Part shown: piece after piece, positions 36,616 through 53,568 of the stretch
Numbering within the stretch: the stretch's first letter is position 1
Layout: each line of letters starts with the position of its first letter
The notes under the pieces: model-generated
What the model was told of the DNA's origin: nothing
Databases searched by the model: none
The model's input: only the letters and a program-made list of their open reading frames with translations
Program-made: the position numbers and the translations under genes
Assembly: GCA_020442185.1 (NCBI GenBank)
Contig: JAGRKS010000002.1
Location: 1-64,000 of the forward strand
Reading direction: 5' to 3'
DNA length: 64,000 nucleotides
From: Hyphomicrobiaceae bacterium
GTDB taxonomy: Bacteria > Pseudomonadota > Alphaproteobacteria > Rhizobiales > Hyphomicrobiaceae

Positions 36616-37422
36616 TCATCGCTCACAGGCCGCCGAGTTCAAGGCGCGTGCCGCCGCCACGATAAGCGCCAGGGCGGTGATGCTGCCGTCCGCCTCACCC
36701 TTCTCGAAGTCGCCCTCGAGCCTCGCCATCTGGTTGGTCACGTGCGCGAAGCAGATGATTGGCTTGCCGCGTGCCTCGGCAAAGGCGTAGAGAGCGGCCG
36801 CCTCCATCTCGACCGCCAAAAGCCCCTTGCCCTGCATCGCGGAGATGGCGGTCAATGTTTCCCGATACGGCGCGTCGGTTGTCCACGTGGCGCCCCGTTC
36901 CACTGGCGCCGGCAACTCGTGGAATGCACCCGCCAAGGCGTCGATCAACTGAGGCGGCGCCGAACTGAATTCGGAGGGTGGCAGATAGTGGTAGCTCGTC
37001 CCTTCATCGCGCAGCGCTTTCTCGATCAGGATGAAATAGGGCGGCGGGCGCAACTCGGCGAGCTGGCCGGACGACGTCACGCTGATGAGAAGCGCGCACC
37101 CCGACGCAAACAGTTGCTCGGCCACCAGCACCGCAAACGACGCCCCCACGGCGCACGGCACGATTCCAAGCTCGACATCGTCGACAGTCAACCGGTACAG
37201 GTCCGTGTGGTAGCAGGCCCAATTGGGGTCGCGGATCGCGCGACCATCTGCCTTGGCCCGCCGTACGATGTCGCCGTCCGGGTCGAGCACGCAAACGTCC
37301 GGGACACGTCCGTTGTCGAGGGACTTCTGACGCCGCGCCTCGCGCAAGAGGTTCTCGGGCACGAACTCCGATGGTTCCTCGTAGTGCTTGTGGGCGAGCA
37401 GTGGTGGAGCGGGATCTTTCAT
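36616..37422 (-). CDS. Nucleoside phosphorylase-family protein
   Basis: 268 residues from the ATG at 37422. The phosphorylase/hydrolase superfamily 1 pattern is visible: DDVELGIVPCAVGASFAVLV, EQLFASGCALLISVTSSGQL, and GKGLLAVEMEAAALYAFAEA, the conserved Met-Glu motif that binds the ribose. PIICFAHVTNQMA follows, as in uridine phosphorylase-like members. It probably cleaves a nucleoside or methylthioadenosine-type substrate; the base specificity cannot be read. The start overlaps the stop of the upstream methyltransferase (37419), so the two are co-expressed. Confidence 0.75.
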   Translation of the reverse strand: MKDPAPPLLAHKHYEEPSEFVPENLLREARRQKSLDNGRVPDVCVLDPDGDIVRRAKADGRAIRDPNWACYHTDLYRLTVDDVELGIVPCAVGASFAVLVAEQLFASGCALLISVTSSGQLAELRPPPYFILIEKALRDEGTSYHYLPPSEFSSAPPQLIDALAGAFHELPAPVERGATWTTDAPYRETLTAISAMQGKGLLAVEMEAAALYAFAEARGKPIICFAHVTNQMARLEGDFEKGEADGSITALALIVAAARALNSAACER

Positions 37423-38147
37423 GGCGATCTCTGCAAAATTTCGTCCGGCTTGTCCGCTGCGAGCGCGATGAAGGCGGCACCGATGGTCGTCATCGCCGCG
37501 ATGCGATGATCGTGCGGGGCCAGCCATCGGGCGCAGACGGTGCAGGGTGGGTAGTAGATTGCGCCGCGAATCTGTTTCACCTCAAGGCGGCCCACCTTCG
37601 CAAGTTGCCGCAACTCGCTTGCAGATCGGAAGATGGCATGGCGCCATGCTTTCGAGCCGAGCCAGCCGGCGACGCGGCGTTTGGCGGCCCAGAGCGAATA
37701 TCGCCCCAGCTCTCCCAACACCAGGCGACCACCAGGGCGCAGAACTCGCGCCATTTCCTGAACAGCACGCTCAGCATCGCTGACGAAGCACAGGACCGTC
37801 ATCGCAATGACCGCATCGAATGTGCCGTCTGCGAAGGACAGCGAGCAGATGTCCCCATCGACAAAAGTAATTGTCGTCTCGGATGCCTTGGCCCGTTCGC
37901 GCGCCGCGACCAGCATGCGCGGATCGGCATCGAGGCCGATGACCTCCGCTCCATTTCGAGCAAATTGCACGGCAGCTTCGCCATCGCCGCAACCGACGTC
38001 GAGAATGCGCGTGCCCGCGAGCGGTCCGATCAGCGTCGCGATCAACTCCGCCTCGATTCGGTCGGTGATCTGCCCGAGTTCGCTGGTGCGCCAGGCGTGA
38101 TAGGCCTCGGGGAGCTCAGAAAAGCCGGAGGGGAAGGCCTCTTTCAT
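37419..38147 (-). CDS. Class I SAM-dependent methyltransferase
   Basis: 242 residues from the ATG at 38147. The SAM-binding motif I is TRILDVGCGDGEAAVQFARN, followed by EVIGLDADPRMLVAARERAK, TITFVDGDICSLSFADGTFD and EMARVLRPGGRLVLGELGRY, which are typical of UbiE/Methyltransf_11 enzymes. A C-terminal extension contains YYPPCTVCARWLAPHD with a CxxC pair that may bind metal. The substrate is unknown. It lies 53 bp downstream of another methyltransferase and overlaps the nucleoside phosphorylase-like gene by 4 bp. Confidence 0.8.
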   Translation of the reverse strand: MKEAFPSGFSELPEAYHAWRTSELGQITDRIEAELIATLIGPLAGTRILDVGCGDGEAAVQFARNGAEVIGLDADPRMLVAARERAKASETTITFVDGDICSLSFADGTFDAVIAMTVLCFVSDAERAVQEMARVLRPGGRLVLGELGRYSLWAAKRRVAGWLGSKAWRHAIFRSASELRQLAKVGRLEVKQIRGAIYYPPCTVCARWLAPHDHRIAAMTTIGAAFIALAADKPDEILQRSP

Positions 38148-38200
38148 CTTTCGAGATTCAGTTGCCCAAAGAGGTCTGGCCGCTCCATGACAGGGCCAGC

Positions 38201-39010
38201 CTATCGGCGAACGCCGACCGTCACCAGGTATTCGCGCGGAACGCAAATACCCAGATCCGTGCGAAAGCCGTCATGAAACGCGGCGAAGTCCCGGTGTAGG
38301 CTGGCGCGGCCGGAATCGTCTAGATTTGCCGCCAGCGTTTTCGTCGGACCATACCCGGTCGAGAATGTCCGCCAGGCCGCTTCTCCATCGGGCTCTCGAT
38401 AATAGGAAACACCCCCCTCGAACTTCAGGTCGAAAGACGAGCCGAGAAGCTCGGAAATCCTCTCGGCCTTTCCCCACTCGAACGGTGAAGGCGGTGCCGG
38501 GTTCGGCGCTGGTGGCATATAGGGCTTCATGACGAGAAACATCTTGAACAGATTGCTGTCCGGTAGCCAGGTCGTCAGCCCGATGCGGCCGCCCTTTCGG
38601 CAAACGCGGGCAAGCTCTGAGGCTGCAGCTTCCGGCCGGCTGGCGAACATGATGCCGCAAGTCGAAATAACCGCATCGAACTCGCCGTCGCCGAAGGGGA
38701 GCGCCTCCGCATCGCCGATCTCGTAGGCGATGTCCAAGCCTTCGCGTCTTGCTTTCTCGGCTGCAGCCTCGACGAGGTGCGGTCCGATGTCGACTCCGGT
38801 GACCGTGGCGCCGCGGCCGGCGACGACGCGCGAAGTCCAACCCGTGCCAGTGGCGAGATCGAGAATCTTCTCGCCGGGTTGCGGATTGAGACGGAGAACG
38901 CAATGTTCAATCGAATCCGCGATGCCGCGACTGATGGCATCGTAGTTCGCGCCACCGGAATCCCATACAGACGCAGACTTTTCATTGTGCGGCGCTATCG
39001 AACCAGCCAT
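38201..39010 (-). CDS. Class I SAM-dependent methyltransferase (UbiE-like)
   Basis: 269 residues. Signatures are YDAISRGIADSIEHCVLRLN, GEKILDLATGTGWTSRVVAG, TVTGVDIGPHLVEAAAEKAR, IAYEIGDAEALPFGDGEFDA, and ELARVCRKGGRIGLTTWLPD. The acceptor substrate is not predictable; similar proteins methylate quinones, lipids or toxic metalloids. It does not carry the Cys set of an ArsM enzyme. First gene of a small minus-strand group (methyltransferase, methyltransferase, phosphorylase). Confidence 0.8.
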   Translation of the reverse strand: MAGSIAPHNEKSASVWDSGGANYDAISRGIADSIEHCVLRLNPQPGEKILDLATGTGWTSRVVAGRGATVTGVDIGPHLVEAAAEKARREGLDIAYEIGDAEALPFGDGEFDAVISTCGIMFASRPEAAASELARVCRKGGRIGLTTWLPDSNLFKMFLVMKPYMPPAPNPAPPSPFEWGKAERISELLGSSFDLKFEGGVSYYREPDGEAAWRTFSTGYGPTKTLAANLDDSGRASLHRDFAAFHDGFRTDLGICVPREYLVTVGVRR

Positions 39011-39146
39011 CGTGACCTCCCAGGTTATTTGTTCTGTTGTTGATTGAGTGTCTTACGTGAGGCGCGTTTGCCCGTGAGCGCGAAGCTCTCCAGCCATAGC
39101 AGGCGTTCAAGTTTTTGCGATGGCGCTGATTGCATGATTGCCCCCA

Positions 39147-39557
39147 TCACGCCTTGCCGCGTCGACGCAGGAGCCAGTCCCAGGCAACGGCTGCGCAGAG
39201 CAGCGCGAATCCAGCGAGTTCAATCGAGCGATCATAGTTGATGTACATGGTGTAGGTTACGATGCCAGCGGCCAATACGCCGAGCAGCAGTGGCCATGGC
39301 CTGCCATGGACGCGCAGACCTAGGGCAATGCCAATGACCGCCAGCGCAGCGAAGGCGACGATGGCTCCAGCCCAGATGGTGTCGTTGACAGAGTCGACGA
39401 TACCCATCGCCCCGAGCAGGGCGATCAATCCGAGGGTTCCATAGCAAGCTGCCATCGAGAGCACCGTCGCTGCCCCCGGCAGCCAACGGCTCCAACTGGC
39501 TTCATCCCCTGACTGCATTTGAATACTTTCTCCACAAGCGCATCTGAACTCGGTCAT
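39147..39557 (-). CDS. Small integral membrane protein, uncharacterised
   Basis: 136 residues from the ATG at 39557 (an in-frame start at 39578 is also possible). The N-terminus has a CxC motif (MTEFRCACGESIQMQSG), followed by four transmembrane helices (LPGAATVLSMAACYGTLGLI; TIWAGAIVAFAALAVIGIAL; PWPLLLGVLAAGIVTYTMYI; SIELAGFALLCAAVAWDWLL). The length and helix number recall MerC-like proteins, but I do not see the full MerC cysteine pattern, so no transport role is claimed. It lies alone between the methyltransferase group and the cysteine desulfurase. Confidence 0.6.
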   Translation of the reverse strand: MTEFRCACGESIQMQSGDEASWSRWLPGAATVLSMAACYGTLGLIALLGAMGIVDSVNDTIWAGAIVAFAALAVIGIALGLRVHGRPWPLLLGVLAAGIVTYTMYINYDRSIELAGFALLCAAVAWDWLLRRRGKA

Positions 39558-39652
39558 CCCCGGCTCGGCGATTGCCACTGGTCAGACTTACCCAGAACTC
39601 GTCGCCAACGGCAACCAAGCAGCCCGACGATAACGGATGTTTGATGCCAACT

Positions 39653-40777
39653 TTACTGCGGGCCTAAGCGCTGCCGAATTGCCGCCGCTACTGATTGGAT
39701 ATCGCTCATCGTCGTCCCACGCCCGAGGCTGAAGCGAATGGCACCCATGCCGACCTCAGGCGCAACTCCCATTGCCCGGAGTACCGGCGACAGCTCGATC
39801 TGGCCGCTATGGCATGCCGAGCCCGTAGAGGCCGCAACACCTGCCAGCGAGGCCAGGATGTCGGCCCCGACTTGTCCAACGAAGGAGACGTTGAGTGTAT
39901 TGGGCAATCGATATGTCGGGTGGCCGTTCAGAATGACGCGATCCCCCAGAGCGGCATCAAGTTGCTGCCAGAAGTCATCGCGTAGTTTGCGGATTGGCGT
40001 CATCGGTTCGAGATCGGCAACAAGCTCGGCCGCAGCTCCTAGTGCGGTTGCCAACAATGCACTTTCCGTTCCCGCACGGCGGCCACCCTCGTGACCGGCG
40101 CCGTGGATCAACGGCTCGATCGGTGTGCCGCGGCGGATATACAGAGCACCGATACCTTTGGGTGCATAGAGCTTGTGCCCGGCGATCGACAGCAGGTCGA
40201 CGCCGAGGTCGTCGACCCGTGTCGGGATCTTGCCGACTGATTGAGCTGCATCGGTGTGCAGGGGGATACCGTGCTCGCGCGTCACGCGGCCAATGTCCTC
40301 GATCGGTTGGACTGTGCCGACTTCGTTGTTTGCGTGCATGATACTGACGAGGATCGTACGCGGCGTGATGGCACGGCGGACGTCATCGGGGTCGAGCAGA
40401 CCAAACCGATCGACCGCCACATATGTGATTTCAAGACCGAGTTTTGCCAGATACTCGCACGGCTCGAGAATTGCCGGATGCTCGATGGCCGACGTTATGA
40501 TGTGATTGCCCTTGTCCTTCAGTGCAAAGGCCACGCCCTTCAGCGCATGGTTGTTGGCCTCGCTCCCGCCGCTGGTGAAGACGACCTCATCGTGAGCGCA
40601 CCCAAGAAGGCCTGCAATCTGTCCTCGCGCGCGCTCGACCGCCTCGCGCGCAGAAAGGCCGGCCCAATGCCCGCTCGACGGATTACCGAAGCCTTCGTCC
40701 AGATAGGGTCTCATTGCTGCAACCACTTCGGCAGCGATTGGCGTACTCGCGTTGTAGTCGAGGTAGATGCGCTGCAT
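39653..40777 (-). CDS. NifS/IscS-family cysteine desulfurase
   Basis: 374 residues from the ATG at 40777 (upstream in-frame sequence comes from a relic). PLP-fold type I signatures are IYLDYNASTPIAAEVVAAMR, VVFTSGGSEANNHALKGVAF, HADNE-type ILVSIMHANNEVGTVQPIED, PLHTDAAQSVGKIPTRVDDL, and the PLP lysine in LSIAGHKLYAPKGIGALYIR. The catalytic Cys is in the ASTGSACHSGQ loop, with the short NifS-type spacing. It mobilises sulfur, or selenium, from cysteine. It stands alone without iscU or sufS partners, so the acceptor (tRNA thiolation, selenium metabolism or Fe-S clusters) is open. Confidence 0.9.
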   Translation of the reverse strand: MQRIYLDYNASTPIAAEVVAAMRPYLDEGFGNPSSGHWAGLSAREAVERARGQIAGLLGCAHDEVVFTSGGSEANNHALKGVAFALKDKGNHIITSAIEHPAILEPCEYLAKLGLEITYVAVDRFGLLDPDDVRRAITPRTILVSIMHANNEVGTVQPIEDIGRVTREHGIPLHTDAAQSVGKIPTRVDDLGVDLLSIAGHKLYAPKGIGALYIRRGTPIEPLIHGAGHEGGRRAGTESALLATALGAAAELVADLEPMTPIRKLRDDFWQQLDAALGDRVILNGHPTYRLPNTLNVSFVGQVGADILASLAGVAASTGSACHSGQIELSPVLRAMGVAPEVGMGAIRFSLGRGTTMSDIQSVAAAIRQRLGPQ

Positions 40778-40783
40778 GGCTAG

Positions 40784-41114
40784 AACTCCAGAACCTTGTC
40801 GGTGGCAATGATCCCGGCCGCAGGCGCGTCCATGGTGCTGCACTGTGCGCCGGCCGTGACTGCGGCATCGGCGATATCACGTGCGTCAAGGCATGTTCTG
40901 CGCAACGGAACCCGGCCCCTGCCGGCAATGACCCGCTTCCCCAGCAGGTTCTCGTGCACGTCGGGATCACGCGAAGCCTACGCTAACGAGACGCCACGCT
41001 CGCGAACCAGCCTGACTGCCTCGACCGTGAACTTAGGACTGAAACTCGGTCGCTCCAAACGCCTTCCTAGGGCCTCACTATCGCACCTAAACGGAGTGTC
41101 CGTGAAACCGGCAG
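40784..41114 (-). pseudogene. IS3-family orfA relic and fused gene remnant
   Basis: On the minus strand, 41059 to about 40920 reads ERPSFSPKFTVEAVRLVRER, GVSLA-stop-ASRDPDVHENLLGK, the N-terminal helix-turn-helix part of an IS3-type OrfA with one nonsense codon. The terminal sequence TGTCCGTGAAACCGGCAG is at 41097-41114. After the break the frame continues into CLDARDIADAAVTAGAQCST and ends at 40784 (TDKVLEF-stop), apparently the 3' end of another lost gene. No OrfB and no second end are visible, so the element is dead. A related end occurs at 11638-11677. Confidence 0.6.
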
Positions 41115-41442
41115 CAGCTCGAGTGATCATCGACGGCCATCAGCCGCCGGGCCTGACGCGCCAGCAGCTCCTCGAGAAGAGCCGCGGGCTGCCGCATGAG
41201 TGGGCGGAGCAGCGGGCATGGCTGGGGTGGGCCGACTGAGCAATCGTCATTCTGGTCGATCTGCCCGACCGCCTGTGGCGAAACGGGAGACCAGAGACAT
41301 TTGGGCTTTTATTCGCTGAGAACCTGAAAACCGGTCTCAGTGAGCGGCCGACCGTCCGTTGCCGGATCACCCGACCGGGAACCATGGCACCTTCCGGCGC
41401 CCAACCCGGCCACCGCCCACCTGCCGGAAGACTGGGAAAGAC
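41115..41442. other. Non-coding stretch before tRNA-Gln
   Basis: No convincing gene. A short plus-strand frame (PPGLTRQQLLEKSRGLPHEW) ends at 41239 and may be another decayed fragment next to the IS3 relic. No hairpin terminator stands out. The stretch 41518-41928, between the two tRNAs, is likewise without a recognisable gene. Confidence 0.4.
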
Positions 41443-41517
41443 TGGCTGGGGCGGGAGGGTTCGAACCTCCGAATGGCGGAATCAAAATCCGCTGCCTTAC
41501 CACTTGGCTACGCCCCA
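41443..41517 (-). tRNA. tRNA-Gln (anticodon TTG)
   Basis: A full cloverleaf on the minus strand: acceptor TGGGGCG/CGCCCCA, anticodon arm CGGAT-TTTGATT-CCG-type loop with TTG, T-arm GGAGG-TTCGAAC-CCTCC, discriminator G and an encoded CCA (41445-41443). It reads glutamine codons CAA and CAG. Confidence 0.95.
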
Positions 41518-41928
41518 ACGTCGAAACCGGAACGACCGCGCCCGGTCCGAAGCGACGCGCAACATAGTCAACCACACACCGTACGGCAATGATCAAAAGC
41601 GGCTGACCTGAGCCTTCCGCCGGAGCTGTCTGTTTGATCCCAAACGCTACCCGGCATCCGCCCGGCCCCGCGAGCCCACAAACCTGCGGCCCGCCCGCTT
41701 CTGGCCCTCCCCCGGCACTTACCATAACCAGATGCCAATATCGCCGGCCGGCCCCGAGACCATGCAAATCGACGAGGCGCCGGCGTTGTTGCCTGTTGCA
41801 GTGGGCCTAGCCGCTCGCTATAAGGTCGGCTCGCTTGCGACGGGTGTCCTCGTGCCGACGCCGTTGCGAGCGTGATGCAATGTCTCTGGAATTTCGGTTT
41901 CGCGACATTGTCAAACGGCATGGTCGGG

Positions 41929-42005
41929 CGGAGCGTAGCGCAGCCTGGTAGCGCACTTGCTTCGGGAGCAAGGGGTCGGGAGTTCGAATCTCCCCGCTCC
42001 GACCA
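41929..42005 (+). tRNA. tRNA-Pro (anticodon CGG)
   Basis: Acceptor CGGAGCG/CGCTCCG, D-arm GCGCAGCCTGGTAGCGC, anticodon loop TTCGGGA with CGG between CTTGC and GCAAG, T-loop TTCGAAT, discriminator A and an encoded CCA at 42003-42005. It reads the proline codon CCG. Confidence 0.95.
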
Positions 42006-42283
42006 ATTGCCTTTTTGCATGCGATTTGCAGTTGACCCAGTGCCCGCAAGATCGCAAGCGACGCGGGTAGGAATCGCGCTGAATTCCCTAGAGCCATTAC
42101 GATTCGACCGGATCCCATGGACCGACGTCCGGGCCTAAAACCCAGACCGGAAAAGGGTCGCATGACCATATGCGTTGGCGAGGCGGGTGGGCGCGGTTGA
42201 AGGCCACCGCCAATGGCTGACCGCTTCCCGGCCTGGCGCCCGCACGGGTGAACCGCGCCGCACGCTCATGCGTTCTTGAACAC

Positions 42284-42763
42284 ATGCGACAAGAGATAGA
42301 GACTACAAACCAATTGACTGGTTCCATTCTCCCGCGAGCGGCTGCGAGCGCAGCGCCAGGCTCCGACGGACACGACAGCCTGACGGTCTATTTCGACGGC
42401 GCGTGCCCGCTCTGCCGCGCGGAAATCAACCACTATCGCAAGCAGACCGGCGCCGACGCCCTCTCCTTCGTCGACGTATCGAAGGCGGACGCGAAATTGC
42501 CAGCCGGGCTCGACCGTATCGACGCTATGGCGCGGTTCCACGTCGCCGACACCCACGCAGGCCTGCGTTCGGGAGCTGCCGCGTTCGTCCTCGTTTGGGA
42601 AAAACTGCCGCGTTGGCAATGGGCCGCGCGCCTTGCGAAGTTACCCGGCGCGATGCTGCTGCTGGAGGGGTTGTATCGCCTATTCCTGCCCGTTCGGCCC
42701 TTCATGTCCCGTCTGGCCATCCGCTTGTCTCGAGACCACCAAAATACAAGGCGGCGTTGGTAA
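42284..42763 (+). CDS. DCC-family thiol-disulfide oxidoreductase (DUF393)
   Basis: About 159 residues. The DCC motif is in SLTVYFDGACPLCRAEINHY (D-x-x-C-x-x-C), followed by the usual LSFVDVSKADAKLPAGL and AMARFHVADTHAGLRSGAAA. C-terminal helices (RLAKLPGAMLLLEGLYRLFL) are amphipathic to hydrophobic and may associate with the membrane. The family is predicted to do thiol-disulfide exchange; targets are unknown. The start at 42284 is a choice between two in-frame ATGs (42248 is the other). It sits alone between tRNA-Pro and ppsR. Confidence 0.8.
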   Translation: MRQEIETTNQLTGSILPRAAASAAPGSDGHDSLTVYFDGACPLCRAEINHYRKQTGADALSFVDVSKADAKLPAGLDRIDAMARFHVADTHAGLRSGAAAFVLVWEKLPRWQWAARLAKLPGAMLLLEGLYRLFLPVRPFMSRLAIRLSRDHQNTRRRW

Positions 42764-42843
42764 GGTCTCTGGCGCCGCAGGTCCGATCTTCGGCGCCTTG
42801 GAGCGTGACTTGTTGCCGATCAAGAGCATCAAGTCGGGTGGGC

Positions 42844-44313
42844 TCAGGGATCGTTTGCGCCTTCGGAATCGGCGATGCCGTAGCGGCGCAGCTTGGAGTA
42901 CAGACCCTGGCGGCTCAGCCCCAGCATCTCTGCCGCTGAAGCACGATTGTCACCCGTCAGCTCGAGCGCGGCTTCTATGCACAGCTTCTCGATGAGATCG
43001 GTCGATTCGCGCACGAGCTCCTTCAGGGACACCTGACCGACGAGTCCGGTCAGCTGCTCGACCGAGCGGGGTACGGAGCGATGGTGATTGATAATCGGCT
43101 CATGTCGCCGCTGCACCGTGCGGATGCTGAGACCAAAGCAAGGCACATCGGTATCAGTCACGGCGGCGCCGGCCACCTCCACCGTCTCATGCAGACCGAA
43201 CTGGCCGCGGAAAACCGTCGAGAACGCCCGGATGACTCCATGCTCGCGCAGACTGCCGAACAGGATGTTGACATCGATCGACTGACGACCGAGCCACCGG
43301 TCGATCGGTTCGCCACGAAGTTGCTCGAGGGACGCGGCCTGTGCCAGCTCGATGAAGGCGGTGTTCGCAGAAATGATCCGCTGGCGCTCGTCGGTCACGA
43401 CAAAGGCGTCTGGCAGGCGCTCGACGACATCGCTGAAATGCGAACGCGTCTCCCGCTTGGCACTGATGTCGCCAGCGGCATCGAGCAACCGGACCAGGAA
43501 GAACGACGCACCATCCTGGCGAAACAGGGAGGCGCCGACAATCACGTCGCGCTTTCCTTCGGCAAGGCGCAACTTGATTTCGTCGGTGCGCCCGACCGCC
43601 GCCACGTGATCGACATGCTTCTGTAGCCGCCGGGCATTCGCACCGTCGAACAGCTGCGCCATGCCGGTGCCGATCAGCTTCTTCGCAGGCTTGCCGATGA
43701 ATTCAGCGCATGCCGGATTGATCTCGACGATTTTCAGAGTGCCGACGTCGGCAACCAGAACGGCTTCGGACGAAACCTCGAACAGCAGCCGGTAGCGGGT
43801 CTCGGACTGGCGGAGCCGCGTATATTCGCGCTCCATCGTCTGCTGCGCGTTGACCAGCTTCTGCTGCAGCGCCGCGACGGAACGCAGATCCCGCCCGACA
43901 GCCACGACGCGGCCGTTGTCGCCGACCTGGACCGCCGAATAACGCACCGGAACGTCGCTGCCCTGTGCGGCCGGGTGATTGACCTGGCGCCAGCGCGGGG
44001 ACGATGCCGCGGCGTCACGCAACAGCGCTTCGACCTTCGACCGGCTTTCGATGGTTACGGTATCGACCCACAGTTTGCCGACCCAAGCCTGATAGCCTTC
44101 GCGCGCCAGTTCATCACTGCCGAATGCGACATCGCGGATGATGCCCTTGTTGTCGACGACCAACGCGACGTCGGACGATGCCGCGATCAGCTTTGCGGCG
44201 GCGTCGGCGTCCAAAGGGCCAAGCGATCTCTTTGGTGCTCGAAACTGGTCCACTGTTTTTCGCGCGATCTGCGTGTCCATACGGAGCGTTGCTCTTCGTT
44301 CGGCCTGCAGCAT
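42844..44313 (-). CDS. ppsR: PpsR/CrtJ transcriptional repressor of photosynthesis genes
   Basis: 489 residues from the ATG at 44313, which overlaps the aerR stop (TGATG); a GTG at 44316 and an ATG at 44280 are in frame. The order is N-domain and PAS (AAKLIAASSDVALVVDNKGI), a coiled Q-linker (RSVAALQQKLVNAQQTMERE), two more PAS domains (SSEAVLVADVGTLKIVEINP; LPDAFVVTDERQRIISANTA), and a FIS-type helix-turn-helix (ELTGDNRASAAEMLGLSRQG). Cysteines at EINPACAEF and in the HTH helix (LIEKLCIEAALEL) correspond in position to the redox pair of Rhodobacter PpsR. It binds TGT-N12-ACA-type sites; such a palindrome lies upstream of bchF. Confidence 0.9.
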   Translation of the reverse strand: MLQAERRATLRMDTQIARKTVDQFRAPKRSLGPLDADAAAKLIAASSDVALVVDNKGIIRDVAFGSDELAREGYQAWVGKLWVDTVTIESRSKVEALLRDAAASSPRWRQVNHPAAQGSDVPVRYSAVQVGDNGRVVAVGRDLRSVAALQQKLVNAQQTMEREYTRLRQSETRYRLLFEVSSEAVLVADVGTLKIVEINPACAEFIGKPAKKLIGTGMAQLFDGANARRLQKHVDHVAAVGRTDEIKLRLAEGKRDVIVGASLFRQDGASFFLVRLLDAAGDISAKRETRSHFSDVVERLPDAFVVTDERQRIISANTAFIELAQAASLEQLRGEPIDRWLGRQSIDVNILFGSLREHGVIRAFSTVFRGQFGLHETVEVAGAAVTDTDVPCFGLSIRTVQRRHEPIINHHRSVPRSVEQLTGLVGQVSLKELVRESTDLIEKLCIEAALELTGDNRASAAEMLGLSRQGLYSKLRRYGIADSEGANDP

Positions 44314-45218
44314 CACCTCAGCGAGCTGAGATTGGGGGCCAGCAGGCAGTTCAACTTGTTCAAGGCGTGACTTCCGTCATCAGCGCAAGCATCCGCGCCG
44401 ATGCGGGAGACCAGATCGGGATCCGCCCGGAACAAAGGACCGCCAACCATCACGATCACCTTGCGATTCCGAGAAGATTTCCTCACTGCTTCGATAGCCG
44501 AAGCGGTGCCCCCAAGCAATACCTCGCAACTCGTTGAGAAACCAATCACATCAAAGCTCTGTGCGGCGACGATGTTGACCACCTCTTCCAGGCCCGCATC
44601 GACATTGCCCGCACAATCCCATCCCGACCTTCGGAAGAACTCCTCGACGATCATGAGGCCGAGGGTGTGCTGCTCCCCGGGACTAGCGGCCAGAAGCACA
44701 CTATGCTTTGCCGCGCCTTTGTCGATCTCCGACTGGAAGGCCGGGCTAACCGCATGCAGCAAATGCTGAATTCGCGAAAGCCCGATTGTGACGTCGAGAA
44801 AATCGCGCAGGTCGTCTTCCCACAACTGGCCGAGCTTGCGGGCCGATGGCGCCAGCAATTCCATGATGACACGCTCGGCCGAAATGCCGCGCGCGCGGAC
44901 GACATCAATATAGGCGGACGCCACGGCGAGCTCATGCTCGAGAACGAGATGCGTGAACTCATCGACATCCTCGTCGCGCAGGCTCGCGAGCGGCTCCATC
45001 TCGGCGCCATGTGCGGACATCGGAGAACGATGTGCCAGCAGCAGCCTTGGGATGATTTCCGTCTCGATCGTCCGCTCGAGTGCGGACTTCATGCCGCCTG
45101 TTCCCGCGCGGCGCTTTCGTCGGCTCTTGAGTTCTTCGAGCCTCGCACTGTCGAAATCTGAACTGGAACAAGCGTCCCAACCACTTATGGCGTCAAGGAG
45201 CTGTCGGTGCCCGGTCAT
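44313..45218 (-). CDS. aerR: AerR/PpaA-type cobalamin-binding antirepressor
   Basis: 301 residues. The ATG at 45218 has GGGAGGAG upstream; the frame is open to 45371 but that part has no ribosome-binding site. The C-terminal half is a B12-binding domain: HSVLLAASPGEQHTLGLMIV, EEFFRRSGWDCAGNVDAGLE, FDVIGFSTSCEVLLGGTASA, VIVMVGGPLFRADPDLVSRI. The middle helical region (DEFTHLVLEHELAVASAYID) resembles the MerR-less B12 cap. In purple bacteria AerR/PpaA binds cobalamin and relieves repression by PpsR/CrtJ. It is translationally coupled to ppsR, and divergent from the bch operon with a PpsR-like site in between. Confidence 0.9.
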   Translation of the reverse strand: MTGHRQLLDAISGWDACSSSDFDSARLEELKSRRKRRAGTGGMKSALERTIETEIIPRLLLAHRSPMSAHGAEMEPLASLRDEDVDEFTHLVLEHELAVASAYIDVVRARGISAERVIMELLAPSARKLGQLWEDDLRDFLDVTIGLSRIQHLLHAVSPAFQSEIDKGAAKHSVLLAASPGEQHTLGLMIVEEFFRRSGWDCAGNVDAGLEEVVNIVAAQSFDVIGFSTSCEVLLGGTASAIEAVRKSSRNRKVIVMVGGPLFRADPDLVSRIGADACADDGSHALNKLNCLLAPNLSSLR

Positions 45219-45389
45219 TGCAGCACTCCTCCCAATCAACGAGACCGGGTCCGCAGGGCAAACTGGGCGGACACTGTTCGCTGATCCAGCGCATTTTCTC
45301 GGAGCTTCTTGACGAGCTCTGCGGCGAGTTAAGCACGAAGGTCGTACGTCCACCACCGCTTTCAGTATCAAAACCCTGCCATCAAAAAT

Positions 45390-53567
<8,178 letters not shown>

Positions 53568-53568
<1 letters not shown>

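Noticed and set aside
45219-45371. Longer aerR start
   Set aside because: The upstream frame is Arg/Pro-rich with no ribosome-binding site, while the ATG at 45218 has GGGAGGAG.
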